Shown: positions 1 to 8,703, counted from the first letter of the stretch. The stretch: DNA of 64,000 bases from Hyphomicrobiales bacterium (GCA_028869185.1 JAGWTA010000003.1:124001-188000); one strand, 5' to 3'. Numbers and translations: made by a program. Notes: generated from the letters alone by a model not told the origin.

Positions 1-915
1 GCTCGCGTAACAGGCGGCCGCGATCAGCGTGGCGATTGCCGTCAGCACGCCGCGCGCCTGACGGCTCGGCGCCTTGTTCTGCATGAGACGTTGCGACCAC
101 CAGGCTGCGCCAAGGCCGAACACAAGGTTGACGGCGATGAACAGCGAGAACATGCGGCCCGATTCCAGCGGACCATAGCCGAGGCCCTTCTGGAGATAGA
201 CCGCCATCCACGTCAGCGTCAGCGCCAGCGACCAGTAGGACGCAAAATGCGCGAAGAAGCAGGTGAGGAGCGTCTTGTCGGACAGAAGCGTCTTGTAGCT
301 CGCGCGGCGCGCGCCGGTCTCGTCGGACGCCTCTTCAAGCGCGCCTTCCTTGCCGAACGGCAACCACAGCAGCAGCCAAGCCAGACCAACGAAGCCGAGC
401 ATTTCGAAGTTGGCGCGCCAGCCCCAGTGCGCCGTCACGGCCGGAATGACGAGGCCGGCGATGATCAGGCCGATGCCGGCGGCCTGACCCAGAACCGAGA
501 CCGGGAATGAACGCTTCTCATCGGGAAACCATTTGTAAAGAGAATGGACCGCCACGGGCCATGCCGGACCTTCGGCTATGCCGAGCAGAAAGCGGCTGGC
601 GATGATCGCGGCAAAGGACGCCGTATAGGCGATCGGGAACTGCAGCAGCGCCCACGATAACGCCATCAGCGCGAGGAAGGTTTTGGTCTTCGTGCGATCG
701 GCGATGAAGCCGCCGATGACGCCGGCGACCGCGAACAGCCAGAAGAAGCTGCCGCCGATGACGCCGAATTCCGTCGGCGAAAGTTTCAGTTCCGCCATCA
801 TCGGCACGGCGACAAGACCGACGACGATCTTGTCGACGAAGTTCAGCAACATGAAAAGGGCCAGGAGGAAGGTCATCCGCCAGGCCATTTTGGGTTGAAA
901 CGCAGTATCGGACAT
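1..915 (-). CDS. MFS transporter, anion:cation symporter-like (3' end outside window)
   Basis: Inner-membrane permease of the major facilitator superfamily. The first 305 codons are visible; the C-terminal half runs past position 1. The translation is a chain of hydrophobic helices with NFVDKIVVG in helix 1 (about residues 25-33), a motif-A-like loop GGFIADRTKTK after helix 2, and GIAEGPAWP in helix 4, a pattern typical of the phthalate/hexuronate (ACS) group. The ATG at 915 has a good ribosome site (GGGGAGAG). It lies 69 bp downstream of the GMC oxidoreductase gene in the same direction, so it probably imports the organic acid or alcohol handled by that operon. The substrate cannot be read from the sequence. 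Confidence 0.85.
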   Translation of the reverse strand, partial: MSDTAFQPKMAWRMTFLLALFMLLNFVDKIVVGLVAVPMMAELKLSPTEFGVIGGSFFWLFAVAGVIGGFIADRTKTKTFLALMALSWALLQFPIAYTASFAAIIASRFLLGIAEGPAWPVAVHSLYKWFPDEKRSFPVSVLGQAAGIGLIIAGLVIPAVTAHWGWRANFEMLGFVGLAWLLLWLPFGKEGALEEASDETGARRASYKTLLSDKTLLTCFFAHFASYWSLALTLTWMAVYLQKGLGYGPLESGRMFSLFIAVNLVFGLGAAWWSQRLMQNKAPSRQARGVLTAIATLIAAACYAS

Positions 916-984
916 TTCTCTCCCCTTTTTGATTATCAGGTGTTGGTCATTGAAAGGAACGCCGCCGTTGGGCGTTCCAGTGTT

Positions 985-2604
985 TCATTGCTGTCCAAGA
1001 ACGAGATCGGCGCCCTTCTCGCCGATCATGATCGAGGCGACGTTGGTGTTGGATGACGGCATCGTCGGCATGATCGAAGAATCGATCACGCGCAGGCGAT
1101 CGATCCCGCGCACTTTCAGATCGGGCGTCACGACAGCCTTGTCGTCGACGCCCATCTTGCAGGTTCCGATCGGATGCCAGGAGGTCTGGCCGGACGTCTT
1201 GATGTATTCGAGCAATCCGGCGTCGTCGGTCACGGCGGGGCCGGGCCGCGTCTCGCGATCCACATAGGGCTTGATCGCGTCCTGCGACATGACCTTGCGG
1301 ACCAGACGCAGCGCGGCGAGCATGTGCGACCGATCGGTTTCCTCGGCCAGATAATTCGGATTGATGATCGGATCTTTCGTCGGATCGGTGGAGGCGATGT
1401 GGATCGATCCGCGCGAGGCCGGCCGAAGCTGGAAGAAACCGATCGCAAATCCAGGGAACGGATCGAGGCCGAATCCCTTCGCGGTCGCGTAACGGTCGGC
1501 GCCGCTGAGGTGATGCACCTGGATCTTCACGCCTGCGCGGCCGGATTCCAGCGACGTCTGCACATTGGCGTGCGCCGTGGCCGCCGGCGTCGCCATGAAG
1601 CCTTTGCGCGTCAGTATGTAGCGAACGCCCATCGCCAGCGTGCGCGGCTTGCTCGCCAGAATGTCGTTGAGCGTGATTGCCTTGGTGCAGGCGTATGTGA
1701 TGCGCGACTGCAGGTGGTCGAGAAAGTTTTCGCCGACGCCGGGCAGATTGTGCACAACCGAAACGCCGAGTTTCTGCAGGGCTGCGGCGTCGCCGACGCC
1801 CGAAAGTTCGAGAAGCTGCGGCGAGCGGATGGGGCCTGCCGACAGGATCACTTCACGATCGGCCAGCGCGCGATGGGTTTCGCTGCCGCGCGTGTATTCG
1901 ACGCCGATGGCGCGCGTTCCCTCGAACAGGACGCGCGTGGTGCGCGCTTCCGTCAGCATTTCGAGATTGGGGCGGCGCAGCGGTCCGTCGAGATAGCCGA
2001 GCGCGGTCGAACAACGTCGGCCGTTGCGCGTCGACAATTGCAGATGGCCGACGCCTTCGTATTTCGCGCCATTGTAGTCGGGATTGCGCGCGATGCCGGC
2101 CTGCGTGCAGGCGCCGATGAAGGCTTCCGTCAATTCGTCGGAATTATCGGCGATCGACTGAACGGAGATCGGACCGTCATGGCCGCGAAATTTTGCATCG
2201 CCGAAGGCCGCGCTTTCGAGACGACGGAAATAGGGCAGCAGATCGTCGTAGCCCCAACCCGCACAACCCATCGTGCGCCAATTGTCGAATTCAGCCGGAT
2301 CGCCGCGCACGTAGATCATGCCGTTGACCGAGGACGAGCCGCCCGGCAGCTTGCCCATCGGCAAATAGATGTTCTGGCCTGTCAGCGTCGATTGCGCGAC
2401 GGTGTTGGACGGCCAGACATAGGTCGGATTCTGCAAGATCTTTGCGATGCCGACCGGCGTCTTGACCCAGAAGTCCTTGTCGCGCGGCGCGCCGGCTTCC
2501 AGCAGCAACACCTTGCCCGACGTGCGCGCGGCCAGCCGCGTCGCAAGCGCTGCGCCCGACGAGCCAGAGCCAACGATGACATATTCCGCCCGCGTATCAG
2601 CCAT
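985..2604 (-). CDS. GMC family FAD-dependent oxidoreductase (choline dehydrogenase-like)
   Basis: 539-residue flavoprotein that oxidises a primary alcohol or similar group. The N-terminal FAD fold shows GSGSSG at residues 12-17 and LLLEAG at the end of the second strand. The GMC signature region PGGSSSVNGMIYVRG follows near residue 88. The C-terminal catalytic block has SWHPIGTCKMG, with the active-site His, and then NTNVASIMIGEKGAD. Length fits the family (about 530-560). Its start overlaps the end of the upstream TPP-enzyme gene by 8 bp, so the two are translationally coupled. The aldehyde produced by the neighbouring decarboxylase, or the alcohol feeding it, is the likely metabolite, but the substrate is unknown. 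Confidence 0.9.
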   Translation of the reverse strand: MADTRAEYVIVGSGSSGAALATRLAARTSGKVLLLEAGAPRDKDFWVKTPVGIAKILQNPTYVWPSNTVAQSTLTGQNIYLPMGKLPGGSSSVNGMIYVRGDPAEFDNWRTMGCAGWGYDDLLPYFRRLESAAFGDAKFRGHDGPISVQSIADNSDELTEAFIGACTQAGIARNPDYNGAKYEGVGHLQLSTRNGRRCSTALGYLDGPLRRPNLEMLTEARTTRVLFEGTRAIGVEYTRGSETHRALADREVILSAGPIRSPQLLELSGVGDAAALQKLGVSVVHNLPGVGENFLDHLQSRITYACTKAITLNDILASKPRTLAMGVRYILTRKGFMATPAATAHANVQTSLESGRAGVKIQVHHLSGADRYATAKGFGLDPFPGFAIGFFQLRPASRGSIHIASTDPTKDPIINPNYLAEETDRSHMLAALRLVRKVMSQDAIKPYVDRETRPGPAVTDDAGLLEYIKTSGQTSWHPIGTCKMGVDDKAVVTPDLKVRGIDRLRVIDSSIMPTMPSSNTNVASIMIGEKGADLVLGQQ

Positions 2605-3196
2605 GGGGATGCTCCTTGAGCCAGGTCGACAGCGCGCGCGCTTCCGCGCCCATGCGATGAAATTGCAATTCGGGAATTTCCATCTTCAGCGGCGCGCCGG
2701 GGATCGGCGGCGGCGTGACAACGCGCAGCTCGACGAACGTCGGGCCGGCGGCGGCCAGCGTTTCGTCGATGTGCTCGGCGAACGCCGCCTCGTTGTCGAA
2801 ACGGTATGTGCGGCGATAGCCGGCGGCGGCGGCGAGGCCTGCGTAATCGACGCAGCTTTCCGCAGGCGTGGCGAGGTTTGCGACGCCCGTGAATTGCGCG
2901 CCGTTGCGCACGACGAAATGCACGAAATTGGCGGGCTGCCGGTCGGCAACGGTGGCGAGGCCGCCAAGCTGCATCAAAAGGCTCGCATCGCCGTCGACCA
3001 CGACGACCTTGCGCCGGGGCTCGGCGATCGCCAGGCCAAGGCCGAGGCTGGCCGCGCCGCCCATCAGCGGGACGGAGCTGATGCGGGGTTGGGCCGCCTT
3101 CAGCCCATCGAAAGCGAACATGGCGCCCATGGTCGCCACGAGAATGGAGTCCTTGCGGGCTTTTTCGATGATCGCGCAGGCTTGCAAAAGGTTCAT
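2597..3196 (-). CDS. TPP-dependent decarboxylase, beta (TPP-binding) subunit, ComE/phosphonopyruvate decarboxylase-like
   Basis: 199 residues, the size of the ComE subunit of sulfopyruvate decarboxylase or of the C-terminal half of phosphonopyruvate decarboxylase. The TPP-binding region is seen as VDGDASLLMQLGGLATVA followed about 20 residues later by RNGAQF; the usual GDG is GDA here and the usual NN is NG. The upstream MGGAASLGLGLAIA block also fits the family. It starts 10 bp after the stop of the alpha-subunit gene with a GAGGAGG ribosome site, so the two subunits are made together. A 2-oxo acid is presumably decarboxylated to an aldehyde. Which one (sulfopyruvate, phosphonopyruvate or another) is not decidable here. 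Confidence 0.8.
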   Translation of the reverse strand: MNLLQACAIIEKARKDSILVATMGAMFAFDGLKAAQPRISSVPLMGGAASLGLGLAIAEPRRKVVVVDGDASLLMQLGGLATVADRQPANFVHFVVRNGAQFTGVANLATPAESCVDYAGLAAAAGYRRTYRFDNEAAFAEHIDETLAAAGPTFVELRVVTPPPIPGAPLKMEIPELQFHRMGAEARALSTWLKEHPHG

Positions 3197-3206
3197 CGCG
3201 GCCTCC

Positions 3207-3737
3207 TCAGTTCCAGCCGGTCGGCGAGCCGACGATCAGCACAGCGGGACGGCTTTCCTTGTCCGCATAGGCGAAAGCCTCGTCGATGCGCGGAAGATCG
3301 TTCTCGTCCTCGAGGCGCCAGAATTTGACGCCGAGCGCGTTCAGCACGGGCTCGAGCAGTTTCACCGTGTTGCGGGCGGACTGCGAAGGATCGTGGCCGA
3401 AGTTGGAGAATTCGCGGCCGAACTGGCCGACGAGAAAGACGATCGGCATGGCGGCGTCGAGGCCGACAGCGCGGATCGTGTTGACACAGGCGTAAAGGCC
3501 CTGGTTCTGAACCACCGTCACGGGCCGCGCGCCGGCGATCCGCAGACCGGCGGAAACGCAGACAGCCTGATCCTCGTTGCAGCAACGCACGAGGTTCAGA
3601 CCCTCGACGCCCTGCTCCACGCGCACATGCAGGCCGAGCTGAACCCAATCGGGCACGGTGACGAAATAATCGACGCCGTTGCGCCGCAAGGCGTCGAGAT
3701 AACCCGACGCAGGAATATTGAAGACGCGATCGCTCAT
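3207..3737 (-). CDS. TPP-dependent decarboxylase, alpha (PYR) subunit, ComD-like
   Basis: 176 residues, first gene of the leftward operon. The start is the ATG at 3737 (MSDRVFNIP), preceded by GGGAGGT; the open frame continues upstream but only as antisense to chrA. The protein matches the small pyrimidine-binding subunit of sulfopyruvate decarboxylase: CNEDQAVCVSAGLRIAG holds the conserved Glu that activates TPP, and VVQNQGLYACVNTI follows as in ComD. It should form a heteromer with the downstream 199-residue subunit. Together with the GMC oxidoreductase and the MFS permease this makes a compact uptake and degradation unit. Family assignment is firm, substrate unknown. Confidence 0.8.
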   Translation of the reverse strand: MSDRVFNIPASGYLDALRRNGVDYFVTVPDWVQLGLHVRVEQGVEGLNLVRCCNEDQAVCVSAGLRIAGARPVTVVQNQGLYACVNTIRAVGLDAAMPIVFLVGQFGREFSNFGHDPSQSARNTVKLLEPVLNALGVKFWRLEDENDLPRIDEAFAYADKESRPAVLIVGSPTGWN

Positions 3738-3956
3738 CCCAGACGACCTCCCGTTTCGCGTGAGTGAGGCAGTGTTAGAAGCTGGGCGAAAGCGAATCTG
3801 TAAAAGTCCCGACAGAATCGAAAATCGGTTCGCGCAGGAACGCGTTGCGCCGGTTTTTCCCGCGGCGCAGAGCGTGTTAGGCAGTGCAGCATAACGACCG
3901 GGCCAATCAGCGTGACACCCTGCGGATCGAGCGAAGAACGCGGCCACGGCGTGGGC

Positions 3957-5294
3957 ATGGGCGAAGCCTTTCGCGTCTGGCTGCGCATCGCTGCGCTCAG
4001 CTTCGGCGGGCCCGCCGGGCAGATCGCGGTCATGCACAAGATCATCGTCGAGGAGAAACGCTGGATCTCCGACGAGCGCTTTCTGCACGCGCTCAATTTC
4101 TGCATGCTGCTGCCGGGCCCCGAGGCGCAGCAACTGGCGACCTATATCGGCTGGCTGATGCACAGAACGGCGGGCGGCGTTCTGGCCGGTGGGCTGTTCA
4201 TCCTGCCGGGCGTCGTCGCGATCATGGCGCTCAGCATCGTCTATGCGCTCTATGGCGGCGTCGGAATCGTGGCGGCGCTGTTCTTCGGGCTGAAGACGGC
4301 GGTGCTCGCCATTGTCGCGCAGGCGGTCCTGCGCGTTGGCGGGCGCGCCCTGAAGAACAATGTCATGCGCGCCTTCGCGGCCCTCGGCTTTGTCGGCATC
4401 TTTTTCTTCGCCCTGCCGTTTCCGCTGATCATCCTGATCGCGGGCGTCATCGGGTTCCTCGGCGGGCGCGCGGGCCATGCAGCGTTCGCCCGCGGACCGG
4501 CCGACGCCGGCGGCGGGGCGGGCGACAGCCTGCTCGGCGAGACGACGCCCGCCCATGCGCAGCCCTCGCTCACAGCCGCCGCCAAAGCCATCGCGGTCTG
4601 GCTGCCGGTCTGGCTCGCGCCCGTCGCCGCCCTGCTCGTCTGGTTCGGACCTGACCACATCTTCAGCCAGATTGCGGTGTTCTTCAGCAAAATGGCGGTC
4701 GTCACGTTCGGCGGCGCCTATGCCGCGCTCGCCTATGTCGCCCAGCAGGCCGTCGGGCGGTTTCATTGGCTGGGCGCGAAGGAGATGCTCGACGGGCTCG
4801 GCATGGCCGAGACGACGCCGGGCCCGCTCATCATGGTGCTGCAATTCGTAGGCTTCATCGCGGCCTACCGCGCGCCGGGCGCGTTCGCGCCGCTGACGGC
4901 GGGCGCGATGGGTGGGCTGATTGCGACATGGGCAACGTTTGCGCCCTGTTTTCTATGGATTTTCCTTGGCGCGCCGTTCAACGAACGGATGCGTGACAAC
5001 AAGGCGCTCGCCGGCGCGCTGTCGGCGATCGCTGCTGTCGTCGTGGGCGCGATCCTCAATGTCGCGCTGTGGTTTGCGATCCACACGCTATTCCGGCAGG
5101 TCGTTGCGGTGCACAGATTCGGGCTGACCTTCGATGCGCCTGCGCCCGCCAGCCTCGACCCCTGCGCGTTGACCCTTTCGGTCGGCGCCGCGCTGGCCAT
5201 TTTCCGATTCAGGGCGGGAATGCTGCAGACGCTGGCCGCCTGCTCCGCTGCGGGCGTCGGGCTTTTTCTGGCCGGAGCGCCCTGCGCGCTGTGA
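3957..5294 (+). CDS. chrA: Chromate transporter ChrA (CHR family)
   Basis: 445-residue inner-membrane protein, long form with two homologous halves. The N-terminal half has FGGPAGQIAVMH and NFCMLLPGPEAQQLATYIG; the C-terminal half repeats this as FGGAYAALAYVAQ and GMAETTPGPLIMVLQFVG. These FGG and PGP blocks are diagnostic of CHR proteins, which export chromate by proton-motive force. The ATG at 3957 was chosen because the family begins with the GEAFRVWLRIAALSFGGP segment; a GTG at 3912 would add 15 poorly conserved residues. It is divergent from the TPP/GMC/MFS operon and no ChrB regulator is next to it, so a role in chromate resistance is likely but unproven. Confidence 0.88.
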   Translation: MGEAFRVWLRIAALSFGGPAGQIAVMHKIIVEEKRWISDERFLHALNFCMLLPGPEAQQLATYIGWLMHRTAGGVLAGGLFILPGVVAIMALSIVYALYGGVGIVAALFFGLKTAVLAIVAQAVLRVGGRALKNNVMRAFAALGFVGIFFFALPFPLIILIAGVIGFLGGRAGHAAFARGPADAGGGAGDSLLGETTPAHAQPSLTAAAKAIAVWLPVWLAPVAALLVWFGPDHIFSQIAVFFSKMAVVTFGGAYAALAYVAQQAVGRFHWLGAKEMLDGLGMAETTPGPLIMVLQFVGFIAAYRAPGAFAPLTAGAMGGLIATWATFAPCFLWIFLGAPFNERMRDNKALAGALSAIAAVVVGAILNVALWFAIHTLFRQVVAVHRFGLTFDAPAPASLDPCALTLSVGAALAIFRFRAGMLQTLAACSAAGVGLFLAGAPCAL

Positions 5295-5329
5295 CGCGTG
5301 GGTATGAAGCGCCGCCATGAACCCGCCCA

Positions 5330-5357
5330 TTGACAAAATCTAGAACAAAACTAGAAC
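5330..5357 (+). promoter_or_regulatory. LexA-box promoter of the radical SAM/UdgX operon
   Basis: GAAC at 5343-5346 and GAAC at 5354-5357 are separated by 7 bases, the alphaproteobacterial SOS box (GTTCN7GTTC on the other strand). A perfect -35 TTGACA sits at 5330-5335 and a -10-like TAGAAC at 5352-5357 (16-bp spacer), so bound LexA would cover the -10. Transcription would begin at about 5363-5365, at the ATG itself. Confidence 0.75.
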
Positions 5358-5363
5358 AAAGAA

Positions 5364-6605
5364 ATGCCGAAACTCGAGACGATCGACAAGCTCGCGATCC
5401 TTGCGGACGCGGCCAAATACGACGCCTCCTGCGCCTCCTCGGGCGCCGGGGGCCGCACGTCGCGCGGGGGCAGGGGCGTCGGCGCTACCGATGGCGCTGG
5501 CATCTGTCACGCCTATACGCCGGACGGGCGCTGCGTGTCGCTTTTGAAAATCCTGATGACCAATTATTGCATGTTCGATTGCGCCTATTGCGTGAACCGC
5601 ATTTCGTCCAACGTCCGGCGCGCGCGGTTCACGGTCGAGGAGGTCGTCGCGCTGACGCTCGACTTCTACAAGCGCAATTACATCGAGGGGCTTTTTCTTT
5701 CGTCGGGCATCATTCGCTCGCCCGATTACACGATGGGCGAACTCGTGCGCATCGCGCAACGGCTGCGCTGCGACCATGACTTCCGCGGCTATATCCATTT
5801 GAAAACGATTCCGGACGCTGACCCCGCGTTGCTCGATGAAGCCGGACTCTACGCCGACCGCCTGTCGATCAACATCGAACTTGCGAACGCCGATGCGCTC
5901 TCGCAGCTCGCGCCGGAGAAGAGCCTGCCCGCCATCCGCAAGTCGATGGGGCGGCTGCGTCTCAAGATAGAGGATGCGAAAGGCGAGCGCGCGAAGAGCC
6001 GCAAGGCGCCGCGCTATGCGCCGTCGGGGCAATCGACGCAGATGATCGTCGGCGCCGACAGCGCGCGCGACATCGACATTGTCGGAACGAGCGCGCTGCT
6101 CTACGCCAATTACAGTCTGAAGCGCGTCTATTATTCCGCCTTCTCGCCGATTCCCGATTCTTCGGCCGCCTTGCCGCTGAAGGCGCCGCCGCTCATGCGC
6201 GAACATCGCCTGTATCAAGCCGACTGGTTGCTGCGCTATTACGGTTTCACGGTCGACGAGATTGCGACAGGCGCGCAGGGCGGCATGCTCGATCTGGCGC
6301 TCGATCCCAAGACGACCTGGGCGCTGGCCAATCGCGCGCTGTTTCCGGTCGACGTCAATCGCGCGCCTTATGAAATGCTGATTCGCATTCCCGGTCTTGG
6401 CGTGCGCGCCGCCCAGCGCATCGTCGCAACGCGGCGCTTTCACCGGCTGCGTCTTGCAGACCTCAGCCGCCTGACGACGTCGATCCGGAAAATGACGCCG
6501 TTTATTTGCGCCGCAGACTGGCGCCCCGGCGCGTTGACGGACGAAGCCGATCTGGCGGCGCGGCTGAAGCCGCCCGCGCGCCAGCTCGATCTGTTCGCGG
6601 TCTGA
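5364..6605 (+). CDS. Putative DNA modification/repair radical SAM protein
   Basis: 413 residues. Cys69-x3-Cys73-x2-Cys76 in TNYCMFDCAYC binds the 4Fe-4S cluster of radical SAM enzymes. The N-terminus (ILADAAKYDASCASSG) is typical of the family annotated as putative DNA modification/repair radical SAM protein. The C-terminal region holds a helix-hairpin-helix DNA-binding motif, IPGLGVRAAQRIVATRRF, near residues 345-365. The stop codon overlaps the start of the UdgX gene (TGATG), and the two families are known to travel together. Regulation by LexA is indicated by the SOS box directly upstream. There is no Shine-Dalgarno sequence before the ATG, so the mRNA may be leaderless. The reaction is unknown. 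Confidence 0.9.
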   Translation: MPKLETIDKLAILADAAKYDASCASSGAGGRTSRGGRGVGATDGAGICHAYTPDGRCVSLLKILMTNYCMFDCAYCVNRISSNVRRARFTVEEVVALTLDFYKRNYIEGLFLSSGIIRSPDYTMGELVRIAQRLRCDHDFRGYIHLKTIPDADPALLDEAGLYADRLSINIELANADALSQLAPEKSLPAIRKSMGRLRLKIEDAKGERAKSRKAPRYAPSGQSTQMIVGADSARDIDIVGTSALLYANYSLKRVYYSAFSPIPDSSAALPLKAPPLMREHRLYQADWLLRYYGFTVDEIATGAQGGMLDLALDPKTTWALANRALFPVDVNRAPYEMLIRIPGLGVRAAQRIVATRRFHRLRLADLSRLTTSIRKMTPFICAADWRPGALTDEADLAARLKPPARQLDLFAV

Positions 6606-8005
6606 TGCGCGCGATCACGCTGACAGGCGAAACCGATACGGCCGGATTTTACGCCGCCGCGGCCGCGCTCGCACAGCAAGACGTATCGGCGCGCGATGTG
6701 GAATGGCGGACCCTTGCGCGCGAGCGCGATCTGTTCGCAGCACAGGACGCGAGCCTAGCGCCTCAGCGCGCCGCCGATGCAGATCGCCCGCCGCGCGCAT
6801 TCATCGCAGCGACGCGCGTCATGCTGCTGCATCGCGATCCCGCCCGTTTCGCGCTGGCCTATCGTCTGCTGCATCGGCTGAAGCGCGAACCAAATCTCTT
6901 GCAGATCGCCAGCGATCCCGACGTCGCGCGTGCGGGCGCGATGGCGAAGGCGGTGCGGCGCGATGTGCACAAGATGAAAGCTTTCGTGCGGTTCCGCGCC
7001 TTGCGCTTTTCCGATGACACGGAATTTTTCGTCAGCTGGTTCGAGCCGGAGCATCATGTCGTGGCGGCCGTCGCGCCGCATTTTGTCGATCGTTTCGCCA
7101 ATATGCGCTGGTCGATCCTGACGCCGCGCGCCAGCGCGCATTGGGATGGCGCCGCGCTTCGCCTCGCCGGCGGCGCAACGCGCGCCGATGCGCCGGGCGA
7201 CGATGCGCTTGAAGCGTTATGGCGAACGTATTTCGCGCATATCTTCAATCCCGCGCGGCTCAACGTGAAGGCGATGCAATTGCAGATGCCGAAAAAATAC
7301 TGGGCGAACCTGCCCGAAGCAGCCATCATCGCGCCGCTTGTGGCGGGCGCGCCGGCAAGGGCGCGCGCCATGCTGGCGGCGGCGCCGCGCCTCGTCGCCG
7401 CGCGCCATGCGTGCGGCGATCCGGGCGATCGCACGGGCGGGGCGTTGCAGGGATGCCGCCGCTGTCCGCTCTGGCGCGACGCAACTCAGGCCGTCGCGGG
7501 CGAGGGGCCGCTGGACGCTGCGCTGATGATCGTCGGCGAACAGCCGGGCGACCGGGAGGATATCGCCGGCAAGCCTTTCGTGGGGCCAGCGGGCCGACTG
7601 CTCGACGAAGCGCTCGCGCGCGCGGGCGTCGAGCGCGCCAAAGCCTATGTCACCAATGCGGTCAAACATTTCAAATTCGAGCCGCGCGGCAAGCAGCGGC
7701 TGCACAAGACGCCGGCGGCGGCGGAAATCGACGCCTGCCGCCATTGGCTCGACGGCGAGCGTGCGTTGGTCAAACCCAAACTGATCCTCGCGCTCGGCGC
7801 CAGCGCGCTGCGCGGGCTGGGGCTCAGGTCGGCGTCCATCTCCAGCCTGCGCGGCTCAGCTCACGCCCTGCCCGATGCGACGTTGATCGCGACGGTCCAC
7901 CCCTCTTATCTGCTGCGCCTGCGCGACGAAGACGAAAAACGCGAACAATGGCGCGCGTTTCTCGCCGACCTGCGCAAGGCGCAAGAGGCGCTGCAGGAGT
8001 TATAG
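6605..8005 (+). CDS. udgX: DUF4130-UdgX fusion: uracil-DNA glycosylase superfamily cross-linking protein
   Basis: 466 residues with two parts. The N-terminal half (FRALRFSDDTEFFVSWFEPEHH) is the DUF4130 domain that accompanies the radical SAM partner. The C-terminal 200 residues are a family-4-like uracil-DNA glycosylase: GEQPGDRED near residue 310, FVGPAGRLLDEAL, YVTNAVKHFKF, and the C-terminal HPSYLLR. The UdgX signature loop KRRIH appears as KQRLH near residues 363-367, keeping the His that in UdgX bonds covalently to the abasic sugar after uracil removal. Start is the ATG at 6605, overlapping the previous stop. The expected role is damage sensing or repair of uracil in DNA under SOS control. 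Confidence 0.9.
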   Translation: MRAITLTGETDTAGFYAAAAALAQQDVSARDVEWRTLARERDLFAAQDASLAPQRAADADRPPRAFIAATRVMLLHRDPARFALAYRLLHRLKREPNLLQIASDPDVARAGAMAKAVRRDVHKMKAFVRFRALRFSDDTEFFVSWFEPEHHVVAAVAPHFVDRFANMRWSILTPRASAHWDGAALRLAGGATRADAPGDDALEALWRTYFAHIFNPARLNVKAMQLQMPKKYWANLPEAAIIAPLVAGAPARARAMLAAAPRLVAARHACGDPGDRTGGALQGCRRCPLWRDATQAVAGEGPLDAALMIVGEQPGDREDIAGKPFVGPAGRLLDEALARAGVERAKAYVTNAVKHFKFEPRGKQRLHKTPAAAEIDACRHWLDGERALVKPKLILALGASALRGLGLRSASISSLRGSAHALPDATLIATVHPSYLLRLRDEDEKREQWRAFLADLRKAQEALQEL

Positions 8006-8071
8006 CGTCGGCGCGGCCGCGCGTCGCATTGCATTTATCGTGTAAAATCAGGGATGTATTGTTCAGGCGGC

Positions 8072-8161
8072 TGGCGGAGAGGGAGGGATTCGAACCCCCG
8101 GTACCGTTGCCGGTACTCCGCATTTCGAGTGCGGCGCGATCGACCACTCTGCCACCTCTCC
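8072..8161 (-). tRNA. tRNA-Ser(CGA)
   Basis: Class II tRNA, 90 nt with the 3' CCA encoded. Acceptor stem GGAGAGG/CCTCTCC with G discriminator, D-arm GCAGAGTGGTC, anticodon stem CCGCA/TGCGG with loop CTCGAAA (anticodon CGA, plus-strand bases 8125-8127), a long variable arm GTACCGGCAACGGTAC that folds on itself, and the T-arm GGGTTCGAATCCC. It reads UCG serine codons. It stands alone between the UdgX gene and rplU. Confidence 0.96.
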
Positions 8162-8244
8162 GCGGCGCAGCCTTGCGGCGGCTGGTCGAGGCGCGCCAAT
8201 AGCATCGGCGCGGCCGCGGGACAAGCGATATTGCACGCTTTTCA

Positions 8245-8273
8245 TTGACAGCGCGCGGTCTTTGCCCTTACAA
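8245..8273 (+). promoter_or_regulatory. Sigma-70-type promoter of rplU-rpmA
   Basis: TTGACA at 8245-8250 and TTACAA at 8268-8273 are separated by 17 bp. Transcription would start near 8280, giving a leader of about 125 nt before rplU. No defined riboswitch was recognised in that leader. Confidence 0.6.
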
Positions 8274-8406
8274 ACCGCCCGCTGGCCATTTTGCGCGGGT
8301 TTCCGCGCTCTTTGGCTTGCTCCGGTCTCAACCATTCTTTCGGTCTCTAACTGCAAGAAGCCGGCCGACGGTCTCCGTCAGGCGCGGAATCGAACACGAG
8401 GACAAG

Positions 8407-8703
8407 ATGTTCGCAGTCATCAGAACCGGCGGGAAGCAATATCGCGTCGCCGCCGACGAAACCATCACCGTCATGGCCCTGCCCGGCAATCCCGGCGACA
8501 AGGTCACCTTCGAGGACGTCCTGTTCTCCGGCAAGGACGGCGCGCATGATTTCTCGCCCAAGGTGAAGGTCACCGGCGAGATCGTGGGCCACGAGCGCGG
8601 CCCGAAGGTCATCGCCTTCAAGAAGCGCCGCCGCCAGAATTCCAAGCGCAAGCGCGGCCACCGTCAGGACCTGACGCTCGTGCGCATCACCGGAATCGCC
8701 TGA
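8407..8703 (+). CDS. rplU: 50S ribosomal protein L21
   Basis: 98 residues, normal size. Begins [15 protein letters not shown], the L21 N-terminal signature, and contains the basic [16 protein letters not shown] tract that contacts 23S rRNA. The ATG at 8407 is preceded by GAGGACA. First gene of the rplU-rpmA pair with a sigma-70-type promoter at 8245. The order rplU-rpmA-GNAT-obgE is the usual alphaproteobacterial arrangement. Confidence 0.98.
   Translation: MFAVIRTGGKQYRVAADETITVMALPGNPGDKVTFEDVLFSGKDGAHDFSPKVKVTGEIVGHERGPKVIAFKKRRRQNSKRKRGHRQDLTLVRITGIA

Noticed and set aside
3738-4844. N-terminal extension of the ComD-like subunit frame by 369 codons
   Set aside because: It runs antisense through chrA; the ATG at 3737 has a proper ribosome site and gives the family length.
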